Below, one piece after another: positions 42,869 to 50,228 of a DNA stretch of 64,000 bases; position 1 is the stretch's first letter, and each line of letters begins with the position of its first letter. This stretch comes from Prochlorococcus sp. AG-402-N17. Lineage in GTDB: Bacteria; Cyanobacteriota; Cyanobacteriia; PCC-6307; Cyanobiaceae. Under the pieces are notes generated by a model. The model was not told where the DNA came from. It did not search any database and was given only the letters and a program-made list of their open reading frames with translations. The stretch is from NCBI GenBank assembly GCA_003216455.1, contig QCIV01000002.1, positions 1-64,000 of the forward strand. The letters run 5' to 3'. Made by a program: the position numbers and the translations under genes.

Positions 42869-42910
42869 AAAAAAGTAACTAATTGCCCCTTATTGTATAT
42901 CGACTGTCAA
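42869..42910 (-). promoter_or_regulatory. Shared promoter-leader, copy 5 (minus strand)
   Basis: TTGACAGTCGATATACAATA then AGGGGCAATTAGTTAC and T6, ending at an ATG at 42868. This ATG opens a 33-aa ORF (MTKEWKKTELTRILRDHPEL...) that overlaps the 177-aa gene. The only clear copy on the minus strand. Confidence 0.7.
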
Positions 42911-43054
42911 TTAAGTTACTTTGAAATCTAAAAGTAAGATAATAAAATTAAATCCGACGGCATCTTGACGGCATTTTGACAGCTAGTTCAGCCGTCATAA
43001 ATTAATTTATAAAAAAAAGGCTGCGAAACCCTTCTGCGACTTGGATTATTAGAG

Positions 43055-43101
43055 TCGGGGCGACAGGGTTCGAACCTGCGACCTAGTGCTCCCAAAGCAC
43101 C
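43055..43101 (-). repeat. tRNA-Pro(UGG) 3' half, remnant 1 (candidate att site)
   Basis: 47 bases. On the minus strand: anticodon arm GGTGCTTTGGGAGCACT (anticodon TGG), variable loop, T-arm with GTTCGAA, and 3' acceptor strand CGCCCCGA. The 5' half (acceptor and D-arm) is absent, so it is not a functional tRNA. Confidence 0.85.
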
Positions 43102-43220
43102 CAGTACGCAATTTGCGACAGTACCCATGAGAACGAAGTGAGGATATAGCTTATTAGTTGGTATGACTAGAATTAATATGAGTCTATAAACTAAGCAAAA
43201 TATTGCAAAGATATGCATTT

Positions 43221-43238
43221 AATCGCTAAATAATCGCT
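43221..43238. repeat. Arm-type paired repeat near remnant 1
   Basis: AATCGCTAAATAATCGCT: two AATCGCT units 11 bases apart. The same pair occurs near remnants 3 and 6, and variants near remnants 2 and 4. Confidence 0.6.
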
Positions 43239-43274
43239 TACTTACAACCTGATGCTTTTTAATCAAAATATTTC

Positions 43275-44333
43275 CTAAATAATATCGCTTATAACAGATT
43301 CATATCCATTATTAGTTAAGTAGTTACTCATTTGCTCTTCACTTTGATAATTTGCATATCTTATATTTCCATCTGCATGCATTAAAGATCTTAGATATGC
43401 CGAACCATCAGCTGTTTTCCAGTAAACCTCTTGGACTCCATCAGAATCATAATCACCTGAGGTTTTTACGAGCAGATTATCAATTTTTAAATCATTTTGA
43501 AATCTATATTGACTATCATGATCACTAAATTGGACGACATCACCAGAAGTGACAAGTGGATCGATATAAATCCCAACAATACGCGTTGTTCCATCTTTTC
43601 CATAATCGGTATAATCTATTTCTCCTGAAGAACTAATAGAAGCTGTTGCCCATCTGCCAGTAATTTTGTTTGTGAAAATAGCCTCTGATTCGCCATTTTT
43701 ATTCACATCTACCATTCCTTGATATTTATAAGATTGCTTTGCTAAATCGGAAATTGGTTCTGGGTTAGCATGCGGATTTCCATCAAAATCTTTTATGCCG
43801 CCTAGTTCATAAGTTTGATTTAATTCATATGTTTGAGATGCCTCCCTCGCAATTCCAGTATATATATCGCCGAACAACAAGTCTAAAAGGTATGGAACTC
43901 GACTCTCATCAAGAAACTGCGAATAGCCAGAATAAAATCCTATTGTTGAAAAATATGTTTGATCAGCTACAGCGTTATACCATCCTGCTCCAGAGGAATT
44001 ATGTAAATCAGTTAATTCTTGGTTAGAATAATATTCCCCAACTACAGAAACTAATCCTGTTATATTACCGCTCGTAGTCGAAAAAGTTATTGCTTGCCAA
44101 CTGTCTTGCCCATTTTCCCAAAGGAGTAGAATATCCTCTTTGGGATAATCTGATTGAATATGTTTTGGGAATTTTAAAAAATCAGCTGATACTGCTTTCC
44201 ATCCATGATCAATACCGTTTGAATTAAAATTCCATGTGAGATTTAATCTTATCCTTGAACCTTGATGTTCAGCATATACCCAGTATCCATTATGATATAG
44301 TGCTACTTCTCCTTTATCCTCAATAAGGTACAT
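43275..44333 (-). CDS. Large protein with a shared FG-GAP/VCBS-like C-terminal domain
   Basis: 352 aa. The N-terminal ~180 residues are unlike those of the 60204 protein and contain a tandem TYELNQTYELGG. The C-terminal ~170 residues are about 75-80% identical to that protein: KYQGMVDVNKNGESEAIFTN and GDYDSDGVQEVYWKTADGSA are Ca-binding FG-GAP-like repeats, ending YESVISDII. No signal peptide. Probably exported or surface-linked, by analogy to RTX proteins. The gene fills one unit between two tRNA-Pro remnants. Confidence 0.75.
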   Translation of the reverse strand: MYLIEDKGEVALYHNGYWVYAEHQGSRIRLNLTWNFNSNGIDHGWKAVSADFLKFPKHIQSDYPKEDILLLWENGQDSWQAITFSTTSGNITGLVSVVGEYYSNQELTDLHNSSGAGWYNAVADQTYFSTIGFYSGYSQFLDESRVPYLLDLLFGDIYTGIAREASQTYELNQTYELGGIKDFDGNPHANPEPISDLAKQSYKYQGMVDVNKNGESEAIFTNKITGRWATASISSSGEIDYTDYGKDGTTRIVGIYIDPLVTSGDVVQFSDHDSQYRFQNDLKIDNLLVKTSGDYDSDGVQEVYWKTADGSAYLRSLMHADGNIRYANYQSEEQMSNYLTNNGYESVISDII

Positions 44334-44415
44334 TTTAAGAAAATTTTTAGAATATTAACATATGAGATTAATAATTAGAGATTAAGTCGGCAAGGTTATG
44401 CAAGGTATAGCAAAT

Positions 44416-44433
44416 AATCGCTATATAATAGCT
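44416..44433. repeat. Arm-type paired repeat near remnant 2
   Basis: AATCGCTATATAATAGCT, preceded by TTATGCAAGGTATAGCAAAT, which recurs before remnant 4 as TTATACAAGGCTATACAAAT. Confidence 0.6.
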
Positions 44434-44510
44434 AATTCTTACTTTTCTTATACTTAGCAATAAATAAAGAGTGTCTGGGAAACTCTCTCTATGAATTGGT
44501 TTTTAAATGG

Positions 44511-44522
44511 TCGGGGCGACAG
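44511..44522 (-). repeat. tRNA-Pro remnant 2 (12-bp stub)
   Basis: Only TCGGGGCGACAG, the 3' acceptor strand and start of the T-arm, remains. The preceding TTGGTTTTTAAATGG is shared with remnant 4, which supports a common origin. Confidence 0.6.
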
Positions 44523-44580
44523 AAAACCCCTTGAAAGTTACGCCAAATCGGGCAGAACCTAAACCCAGACTCGCTTTAGG

Positions 44581-44733
44581 ATGGCTAAGTTAAATGTAAA
44601 TGTAGAGAAAGTTTCTGAATTAATATTAGATGCAGTAAAAATTCTTCCAGATTACAAGGAAGGAGAAAAACTAATTAAAGATTTTTTAACAATGACGAAA
44701 ATTATAGATAAAAATCAAACGAAAAATAAATAA
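44581..44733 (+). CDS. Small helical protein
   Basis: 50 aa: MAKLNVNVEKVSELILDAVK then YKEGEKLIKDFLTMTKIID. Below the track cutoff. Lies between remnant 2 and rmuC. Function unknown. Confidence 0.45.
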   Translation: MAKLNVNVEKVSELILDAVKILPDYKEGEKLIKDFLTMTKIIDKNQTKNK

Positions 44734-44802
44734 ATAGATAGCTAAAACACACTCCAAAACTTTCTCAAAAACAAACTGTAAAAGTATTAGTAAAATCCAA
44801 TA

Positions 44803-44844
44803 TTGACATTCAATATAAAATTATCTTAATTACTGAGAAATCAA
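44803..44844 (+). promoter_or_regulatory. Degenerate shared promoter-leader upstream of rmuC
   Basis: TTGACATTCAATATAAAAT keeps the TTGACA and TAAAAT boxes at the family spacing; the hairpin is not preserved. It ends next to the TTG start of rmuC. Confidence 0.45.
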
Positions 44845-46440
44845 TTGGATAATGTCCTTCTTTTTATAACAGGTGTTTTATCTGGAATTATTGTTGGTTT
44901 TATAATTAGTCGTTCTTTTTTTAGAAAATCAAGAAGTAATGATGGAAGTAAAGAGAGCTTTCTAGAAGAAAATTTATTTAAGGTTGAAAAGAACCTAGAA
45001 GATACCTCAGTAGAGCTTAATAATCAAAGAAAAGAGGTCAAAGTTTTACAACAGAATATTCAGGAGTTAACTAAGGATAAAGCAATAAAAGAAACGGAAT
45101 TAAAGGTTGTTTCGGAGGAAAAGATTAAGCTGGAGAATAATCAAAGAGAATTTAAAAAAGATTTTGAATATCTCAGAAATCAAAAGGAATCTCTGGGTAT
45201 TGAAATTGGAGAATTGAAAGAACAAAATAAATCACTAGTTGAAGATTCATCACGCATCGAATCTGAAAAAGAGAAATTAGAAGAGCTGCATAAAATTACT
45301 GTGAATGATAAAGAAATTCTTCGAACTAAAAGAGAGGAACTGAATAATAGACTTGCTGAAATAAAAGAGCAGTTAAAATCCCAAGAAACTCAAACTAAAT
45401 TTCTTGAGCAAGCTAAGGCGGATCTCGTTACACAATTTCGTGCACTGAGTGCCGAAATGCTTAAAGGATCAAAAGAAGATCTTTTAAAAAGAACTAAAGA
45501 AACAGTTACAGAGCCATTTACAAAACAAGTTGAAATTCTTAGAAAGCAAGTGGAATTATTATCAAAGGATTCGACAGAAAAATTAAGTGCTCTAAACCAA
45601 ACAACAATTAATTTAGATAAAAAAAGTGATGATGTTAAGGGTGCTGCAATGCAACTAACAAGTGCACTAAGATCACCCAACGTTAAGGGCAGATGGGGAG
45701 AAGTTAATTTAAAAAGAATTTTAGAATTTGTAGGACTTATTAATTATTGTGATTTTGACGAGCAAGTCAGTATTGAAACTGAAGAAAAGGGTAGATTAAG
45801 ACCCGATTGTGTAATTACTATTCCTGGATCAAGAAGACTGATAGTTGACTCAAAGGCACCTATAGAAAGTTATTTAGATGCGATAAAAGAAACTGATCAA
45901 AATCTTCAAGAAAAGGCGATAACAGACCATCTTAGAAAAGTGCGTAGCCATATTGATCAACTGGCTAAAAAGGATTATGCAAATCAATTAAGTGAAATTG
46001 GTGAAGTAGTTGATGGAGTTGTTTTATATATTCCAGTAGAGGGGGCTTTATCTATGGCTTTAGAGCGAGATCCTTATCTTTTAGAATATGCATTTGAGAA
46101 AAATATAATTCTTACTTTTCCTACAAGTCTCCTTGCAATACTAAAAGGATTTTCTATGACTATACAAAGAGCTGAAATGACAAAAAATATAAATGAGATT
46201 CAGCAAATGTCTACGGAACTTTACAAGAGATTTATAAACTTTATAGAAAAGTTCTCTGCGCTAGGTTCAAATATTTCAAAATTAAATAAAACCTATAACG
46301 ATGCGCAAGGTTCTTATGAAAAGAGGTTATTACCTCAAGCAAAACGTATCGCAGAATTATCGGGACAAAATAATGAATTTCTTCCTTTAAATGAAATCGA
46401 TTCAAACATCAAAGAATTTAAGTCCATAGATAATAATTAA
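44845..46440 (+). CDS. rmuC: DNA recombination protein RmuC
   Basis: 531 aa, TTG start. N-terminal membrane anchor (LLFITGVLSGIIVGFIIS), a coiled coil over residues ~30-220, then the nuclease-like RmuC domain: SPNVKGRWGEVNLKRILEFVGL, RPDCVITIPGSRRLIVDSKAP (PD-D-xK core) and VDGVVLYIPVEGAL. In E. coli RmuC limits inverted-repeat recombination. In a mobile island it could influence repeat stability; that is inference. Confidence 0.92.
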   Translation: MDNVLLFITGVLSGIIVGFIISRSFFRKSRSNDGSKESFLEENLFKVEKNLEDTSVELNNQRKEVKVLQQNIQELTKDKAIKETELKVVSEEKIKLENNQREFKKDFEYLRNQKESLGIEIGELKEQNKSLVEDSSRIESEKEKLEELHKITVNDKEILRTKREELNNRLAEIKEQLKSQETQTKFLEQAKADLVTQFRALSAEMLKGSKEDLLKRTKETVTEPFTKQVEILRKQVELLSKDSTEKLSALNQTTINLDKKSDDVKGAAMQLTSALRSPNVKGRWGEVNLKRILEFVGLINYCDFDEQVSIETEEKGRLRPDCVITIPGSRRLIVDSKAPIESYLDAIKETDQNLQEKAITDHLRKVRSHIDQLAKKDYANQLSEIGEVVDGVVLYIPVEGALSMALERDPYLLEYAFEKNIILTFPTSLLAILKGFSMTIQRAEMTKNINEIQQMSTELYKRFINFIEKFSALGSNISKLNKTYNDAQGSYEKRLLPQAKRIAELSGQNNEFLPLNEIDSNIKEFKSIDNN

Positions 46441-46552
46441 TCAATTTCTTTCAAAAAAGGAATGACACCCAAATAAATGGTGAAAAAACAATAAATCTCA
46501 TACTTTTTTTTTATATTTAAGAGGGATATATTAATTAAAACTAAATATCTTA

Positions 46553-46595
46553 TTGAAAGTCGATCTAAAATAGGGGGCAATAAGCTCCTTTTTTA
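46553..46595 (+). promoter_or_regulatory. Shared promoter-leader, copy 6
   Basis: TTGAAAGTCGATCTAAAAT then AGGGGGCAATAAGCTCC and T6, ending one base before the ATG at 46596. Confidence 0.72.
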
Positions 46596-46867
46596 ATGTT
46601 ATTTGTGGTTGTTATTGGCTGGCTTGCAAGTGCTCTTTTTTGTGCAATATTAGCCAATGAAAAAGGTTATCTTCCTGCCGCATGGTTTTTTGGAGGATAT
46701 TTTTCGGGTTTTTTGCATTAATAGCAGCAGCAGGTTTACCAGATAAAAAACTTAGAAAATATAGTAGACAAATAGAAGGAGAGAAAAATTCAAAAGAGCC
46801 ACAAAGTGATGGAGATCGGGCAAAAAAAACAGTTAGCTGGGATAACGTATCTAAACTAGATAAATGA
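46596..46867 (+). pseudogene. Two-helix membrane protein interrupted by a -1 frameshift
   Basis: The leader places the start at 46596: MLFVVVIGWLASALFCAILA then NEKGYLPAAWFFGG. The frame stops at 46721, but the ORF-track frame at 46682 continues naturally with FFGFFALIAAAGLPDKKLRKY. The switch is -1 at a TATTTTTCGGG tract near 46703. It could be a recent indel, a sequencing error or programmed slippage; the joined product (~90 aa) would have two helices. Confidence 0.65.
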
Positions 46868-46902
46868 AACGCTTACTACTTGCACCGCTTTCTTATTGGC
46901 AG
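46864..46902 (+). repeat. MKRLLL-start tail motif copy
   Basis: ATGAAACGCTTACTACTTGC then ACCGCTTTCTTATTGGCA, overlapping the last codons of the preceding gene (AAA TGA). Longest and cleanest copy. Confidence 0.7.
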
Positions 46903-46919
46903 ATGGCTATTAAGTATTA

Positions 46920-47297
46920 ATGGATAAAACTAACACTTGGTTAATTAGAGTATTTGCTGTTTTTCTTATTTGTGTTTGCCTTATCGTATATCTAAATTCA
47001 CAAAAGAAACCATTCTTACTCAGTCCAAAACCTAGTATTGAGGATTTGGAATATAAAGCATTAGATAAGAAAAGGGCAAATGCTGAATTTGCTGCGAATA
47101 GGGATTATACGGACTATGAAAAATTTGGAAGTATAATTTTTTGTCGTACTTCATTCAATAGTCGGATTGAATCAGCAAACTATTCGAAACAAATGGAATT
47201 ATATATTTCTGGAAAAGAAGCAGATTTATCAGAATGGGTTATTGCTATAAAAGATTATGAAAACGAAAGATCAAAATGTAGAGACTTTAATCCTTAA
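46920..47297 (+). CDS. Anchored hypothetical protein
   Basis: 125 aa. One N-terminal helix (IRVFAVFLICVCLIVYL), then a charged helical domain with two cysteines (IIFCRTSF and RSKCRDF). Followed by a tail-motif copy and the next leader. Function unknown. Confidence 0.65.
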   Translation: MDKTNTWLIRVFAVFLICVCLIVYLNSQKKPFLLSPKPSIEDLEYKALDKKRANAEFAANRDYTDYEKFGSIIFCRTSFNSRIESANYSKQMELYISGKEADLSEWVIAIKDYENERSKCRDFNP

Positions 47298-47314
47298 ATA
47301 AAACGCTTACTAAT
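47298..47314 (+). repeat. MKRLLL-start tail motif copy (short)
   Basis: AATAAAACGCTTACTAA directly after the stop codon; the ATG is replaced by ATA. Runs straight into the next promoter-leader. Confidence 0.55.
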
Positions 47315-47319
47315 TTAAA

Positions 47320-47363
47320 TTGAAAGTCGATCTAACATCTAATGATAAAACCCCTCTTTTTTT
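47320..47363 (+). promoter_or_regulatory. Shared promoter-leader, copy 7
   Basis: TTGAAAGTCGATCTAACAT then a looser GATAAAACCCCTC segment and T7, ending at ATT 47364 where other copies end at ATG. Confidence 0.68.
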
Positions 47364-47627
47364 ATTGAAAAGTTATTTATCGTTTGCACTTTTGATTGCT
47401 CTTTTCAATATTATGTAGAGACTGTTGAACAATGGGTCAAAGAACAAGGAGATGGAATCGTAATACATTATGACTTAGTAAAAATTAATGATCACAAGTC
47501 TCATTCCTTTTATACAGTTTCTAGTCTAGAAGAGTTTGCAAAGATGTTAGATACAGAATGGGCTAGGGAATGGGATAAAACTAATAACTGCAAAGATAAA
47601 GTTTATAAACTTGAACTGGTTGAATGA
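47364..47627 (+). CDS. Hypothetical protein with an ATT (lost or non-standard) start
   Basis: Open for 88 codons but missing from the track because it lacks ATG/GTG/TTG at the right place. IEKLFIVCTFDCSFQYYVET then EQWVKEQGDGIVIHYDLVKI and YTVSSLEEFAKMLDTEWARE. The leader ends exactly at this ATT, so either ATT is used or an ATG has mutated. Its stop overlaps the next ATG (ATGA). Function unknown. Confidence 0.55.
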   Translation: MEKLFIVCTFDCSFQYYVETVEQWVKEQGDGIVIHYDLVKINDHKSHSFYTVSSLEEFAKMLDTEWAREWDKTNNCKDKVYKLELVE

Positions 47628-47806
47628 CTAATAAATGGAATGATAAATCTTGGCAAAGAGATTTCTTGAAAATGAAGTCACATTCGCCTTCAGATGCAAA
47701 ACTCCTGATGGGAGGTGTAAAAGGATTGAAAGATGCTTGGCGTTTAGGTGTTCTACAAGTTGAATACGAAAGACTAAAGAAAAAACAAATGCAACAAGAT
47801 AAATAG
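47624..47806 (+). CDS. Small protein, paralog of 41774-41983
   Basis: 60 aa. MTNKWNDKSWQRDFLKMKSH and GGVKGLKDAWRLGVLQVEYERLKKK match the 69-aa protein at 41.8 kb. It overlaps the preceding stop by 4 bases (ATGA). Basic, soluble; function unknown. Confidence 0.65.
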   Translation: MTNKWNDKSWQRDFLKMKSHSPSDAKLLMGGVKGLKDAWRLGVLQVEYERLKKKQMQQDK

Positions 47807-47864
47807 TCTTTGCGTTCGTAATAGATCCTGATGGATATAAGATATAGCTAATAGATATTTACTA

Positions 47865-48014
47865 ATGAAGGAATTAGAAGAAAATACTATTGAACAAATA
47901 AGAACCCTTCTTAATTATTTAGAGCAAACAGATCTATTAAAAAATAAAGATATTCTCAGGTGTTTAGATGTAATAGCCAGAGAGTATGGAGGGAAGGTAG
48001 TGGATGAGAATTAA
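47865..48014 (+). CDS. Small helical protein
   Basis: 49 aa: MKELEENTIEQIRTLLNYLE then LRCLDVIAREYGGKVVDE. Below the track cutoff. Function unknown. Confidence 0.45.
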   Translation: MKELEENTIEQIRTLLNYLEQTDLLKNKDILRCLDVIAREYGGKVVDEN

Positions 48015-48026
48015 AATATTAATTGA

Positions 48027-48056
48027 TTGACAGTCCATCTAAAGTAATTCCTTAAG
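48027..48056 (+). promoter_or_regulatory. Shared promoter-leader, copy 8
   Basis: TTGACAGTCCATCTAAAGTA then AATTCC; hairpin part lost. 80 bases upstream of the DUF3303 gene. Confidence 0.55.
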
Positions 48057-48133
48057 CAGAAGTATTCATTTCAAGATCCTCAACACAATTTTAAATACTA
48101 TATCTTAGAAATAATTCTAGATTTATTAATCAA

Positions 48134-48472
48134 ATGAATACTTATTTTGTAACTGCAACTTTTAAAAATGTTGCTCTCATGGGTGCAGCTTACGATCTTT
48201 TTTTAAAGGTTGTTGAAGATGGAACTTTGAATGATGAGTTTGAAGGATTCAAGGTTTTGGGAAGGTATCATGCCTCTTACTCAAATAATGTTTATATTAT
48301 TGTCCAAGCTTCAGCAGGTATAAAAATGACAGAACACTTTGCTCCTTGGAAAGTAAAGTTTGATATAGATTTTGATATCAAGCCAGTTATGACTGACGAT
48401 GAAAAAGTTGCTGAGCATAAGCTTGTTGGTTCATTAATGGCAGCAGAACAGAAAATGGGATTCACAGGTTAA
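48134..48472 (+). CDS. DUF3303 protein
   Basis: 112 aa. TYFVTATFKNVALMGAAYDLF, GFKVLGRYHASYSNNVYIIVQAS and DIKPVMTDDEKVAEHK match the family members at 33013 and 39300. Third copy in the window. Function unknown. Confidence 0.8.
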   Translation: MNTYFVTATFKNVALMGAAYDLFLKVVEDGTLNDEFEGFKVLGRYHASYSNNVYIIVQASAGIKMTEHFAPWKVKFDIDFDIKPVMTDDEKVAEHKLVGSLMAAEQKMGFTG

Positions 48473-48536
48473 TTATCTTAAAGATTTAAACTATGAATAT
48501 ATTTTTTGTGTTGAAAGTAGACTAAAGATTAAAATA

Positions 48537-48650
48537 CTACTGACAAATATCGAGTAATTTTATATAAATCCCCAACAATACTATTGTCGCTACACCTACA
48601 CCAATAACTGTATTTGGTTGATTATCCCAGAGATCATTTAATAATTCCAA
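48537..48650 (-). CDS. Tiny membrane protein with TTG start
   Basis: 37 aa: (M)ELLNDLWDNQPNTVIGVGV then ATIVLLGIYIKLLDI, a single helix. Below the track cutoff. Function unknown. Confidence 0.4.
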   Translation of the reverse strand: MELLNDLWDNQPNTVIGVGVATIVLLGIYIKLLDICQ

Positions 48651-48661
48651 ATTCCTTTTTT

Positions 48662-48769
48662 TTATTTAGTTTTATATCTCAAATTACCTACTTCTTTTCT
48701 CCATAAAATACTTAAAAATCTATCAATAACATCTCTTTTATTTTGTGCCTGTTCTTTTTTAGTTTTCAT
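48662..48769 (-). CDS. Tiny basic protein
   Basis: 35 aa, ATG at 48769: MKTKKEQAQNKRDVIDRFLS then ILWRKEVGNLRY. It ends 12 bases before the TTG of the 37-aa ORF. Function unknown. Confidence 0.35.
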   Translation of the reverse strand: MKTKKEQAQNKRDVIDRFLSILWRKEVGNLRYKTK

Positions 48770-48845
48770 AGATCTACTAATAACTAATATTAATTTAGAC
48801 TTATTTATATAAAATAAATAAATAAGTAAAACTTCTTAAAAATAA

Positions 48846-49109
48846 ATGGCTAGATCTTACTGGTTGTGCAACTCAAATAGATCAAAAGTAAAAAGGTTTA
48901 TTGAAAATACAAATAATAAAGACCAATTTTTTAAATATATGTTTATTGATTCTGGCAAGGTTACTTCTACATGGGGTAAAGAACCACCTGTTATGACTAC
49001 TAGAGAAGAATTAAAGAAAGAAGCAGCTAGAGAGGAATGGAAAAAATTAATTGCTCAAGGTTGGAGAAGAACCGAAGAAGTTTGGATAAATAAAGAGGGC
49101 CAAAGTTGA
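48846..49109 (+). CDS. DUF1651 family protein
   Basis: 87 aa. MARSYWLCNSNRSKVKRFIE, YMFIDSGKV, KEPPVMTTREELKKEAAREEWKKLIAQGWRRTEE. The intact sister of the 36555 pseudogene, nearly identical in its C-terminal half. Function unknown. Confidence 0.85.
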   Translation: MARSYWLCNSNRSKVKRFIENTNNKDQFFKYMFIDSGKVTSTWGKEPPVMTTREELKKEAAREEWKKLIAQGWRRTEEVWINKEGQS

Positions 49110-49293
49110 AATGAATTTCTTAATCAGTCTTGGACTGATACTGGTCATTAAACACGAATAAATCACTAATAAAACACACTTTCCAAAAATGAAATGAGAC
49201 GCCAAAACCATTGCAAGTAGATTTAACAGTCTCAAAAAGCTTAAGTAGTACTGTCTAGAACACAATTCTTATACAGTAGGTTTTATGTGTATA

Positions 49294-49325
49294 AGTAATA
49301 TATAAATCTAGTAATATATAAATCT
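49294..49325. repeat. 16-bp tandem direct repeat
   Basis: AGTAATATATAAATCT occurs twice back to back, followed by a partial third unit (AGTTATATAG). Lies in a gene-free stretch (49110-49423) left of remnant 3; purpose unclear. Confidence 0.6.
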
Positions 49326-49423
49326 AGTTATATAGTTATTAGAAGGAATATTGAGTGTGTTTAATTAATGAACAAGTAACCGACTTAAACACCTTATACA
49401 CACCTAATGCTTATAGTTGTCAT

Positions 49424-49675
49424 CTAGAGTCTTTTTTTCTTATCGGCTGCTTCAATACAAATTTTGTGCATCAGGTTCAAACTTCCAATAGCTTCGAGGG
49501 CTTTTAAATGTACCTTCTCAGTCTGGGTCACAGGCCATGCCATCAGGTCAGTTTTCTCGTACTTCTCTAAGCTCTTTATCATTTGAGCACTTGCGCAGTG
49601 AATATCCAGATTCACACTTCTACGAGTGATCCCATAGTCCCTGACTAGGCTTCTAGTTACTTCAGACACTCCCAT
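49424..49675 (-). CDS. Small-terminase-like HTH protein, N-terminally truncated
   Basis: 83 aa. GVSEVTRSLVRDYGITRRSVNLDIHCASAQMIKSLEK matches the middle of the 62091 protein (SLVAAKYGISRRRARQITSNAY). The upstream frame is closed by a TAG four codons before LFESGM, so the first ~30 residues are missing. Phage-satellite tycheposons are described as carrying small terminase subunits; this would be a relic of one, 126 bases from tRNA-Pro remnant 3. Confidence 0.55.
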   Translation of the reverse strand: MGVSEVTRSLVRDYGITRRSVNLDIHCASAQMIKSLEKYEKTDLMAWPVTQTEKVHLKALEAIGSLNLMHKICIEAADKKKRL

Positions 49676-49801
49676 GCCTGACTCGAATAACTAGGAAGTT
49701 AAAATAATTTTTTGGCTAATTGTTGGCAACAATGAGCCAACAAGTAATAGTAATAAAATAGAGTTTGGGAACCTCTCTTGTATGACTTGGTTTTTAAATT
49801 G

Positions 49802-49848
49802 TCGGGGCGACAGGATTCGAACCTGCGACCTAGTGCTCCCAAAGCACC
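49802..49848 (-). repeat. tRNA-Pro(UGG) 3' half, remnant 3 (candidate att site)
   Basis: Full 47-base core with anticodon arm GGTGCTTTGGGAGCACT and T-arm ATTCGAA. Preceded by TGACTTGGTTTTTAAATTG as at remnants 2 and 4. Confidence 0.85.
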
Positions 49849-49977
49849 CGCCCTCCAATTTGAGACAGTGGGTTAAATAAACAAGTCAGGCTATAGCTTG
49901 TTAGTTGCTATATCTACAAAATTACGAGTCTTAAAAATAGGCCAAAGTTATACAAAATTATCCTTAGATATACAATT

Positions 49978-49997
49978 AATCGCTAAATAATCGCTAA
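49978..49997. repeat. Arm-type paired repeat near remnant 3
   Basis: AATCGCTAAATAATCGCTAA, identical to the copies near remnants 1 and 6. Confidence 0.6.
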
Positions 49998-50037
49998 ACA
50001 AAGACCTAGTGCTTTAGGAGCTGTAAAATATCATTGA

Positions 50038-50079
50038 TTGACAGTCGATCCAACATAGAGGGATAAAACCCTCTTTTTT
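50038..50079 (+). promoter_or_regulatory. Shared promoter-leader, copy 9
   Basis: TTGACAGTCGATCCAACATA then GAGGGATAAAACCCTC (perfect hairpin) and T6, ending at an ATG that opens only a 6-codon ORF (MKVISV). Its original gene seems to be gone. Confidence 0.72.
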
Positions 50080-50228
50080 ATGAAAGTAATAAGCGTTTAA
50101 AAAGAGCGAACAGGTCGTATATATCAATAATTATTGATTATATCAAAATATTTTGATGCATTTCTTAATCTTTGTATTTCGCTTTTTGTTTGATGCTATA
50201 AATAAATTGTCTTCAATCTAAGTGGCTA

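Larger units (their letters stand above)
43019..43800. repeat. ~780-bp direct repeat, copy 1
   Basis: Matches 59948-60730 in the same orientation at a constant offset of 16,929 bases. It covers GGCTGCGAAACCCTTCTGCG, the tRNA-Pro remnant, the arm-like repeats, and the shared C-terminal domain of the two large genes. Confidence 0.85.

Noticed and set aside
42988-43218. ORF-track minus ORF of 76 aa
   Set aside because: It reads through the tRNA-Pro remnant and its repeat; Cys/Pro-rich translation is a by-product of tRNA sequence.
45390-45680. Minus ORF of 96 aa inside rmuC
   Set aside because: Shadow of the rmuC coding strand with no start context or family resemblance.
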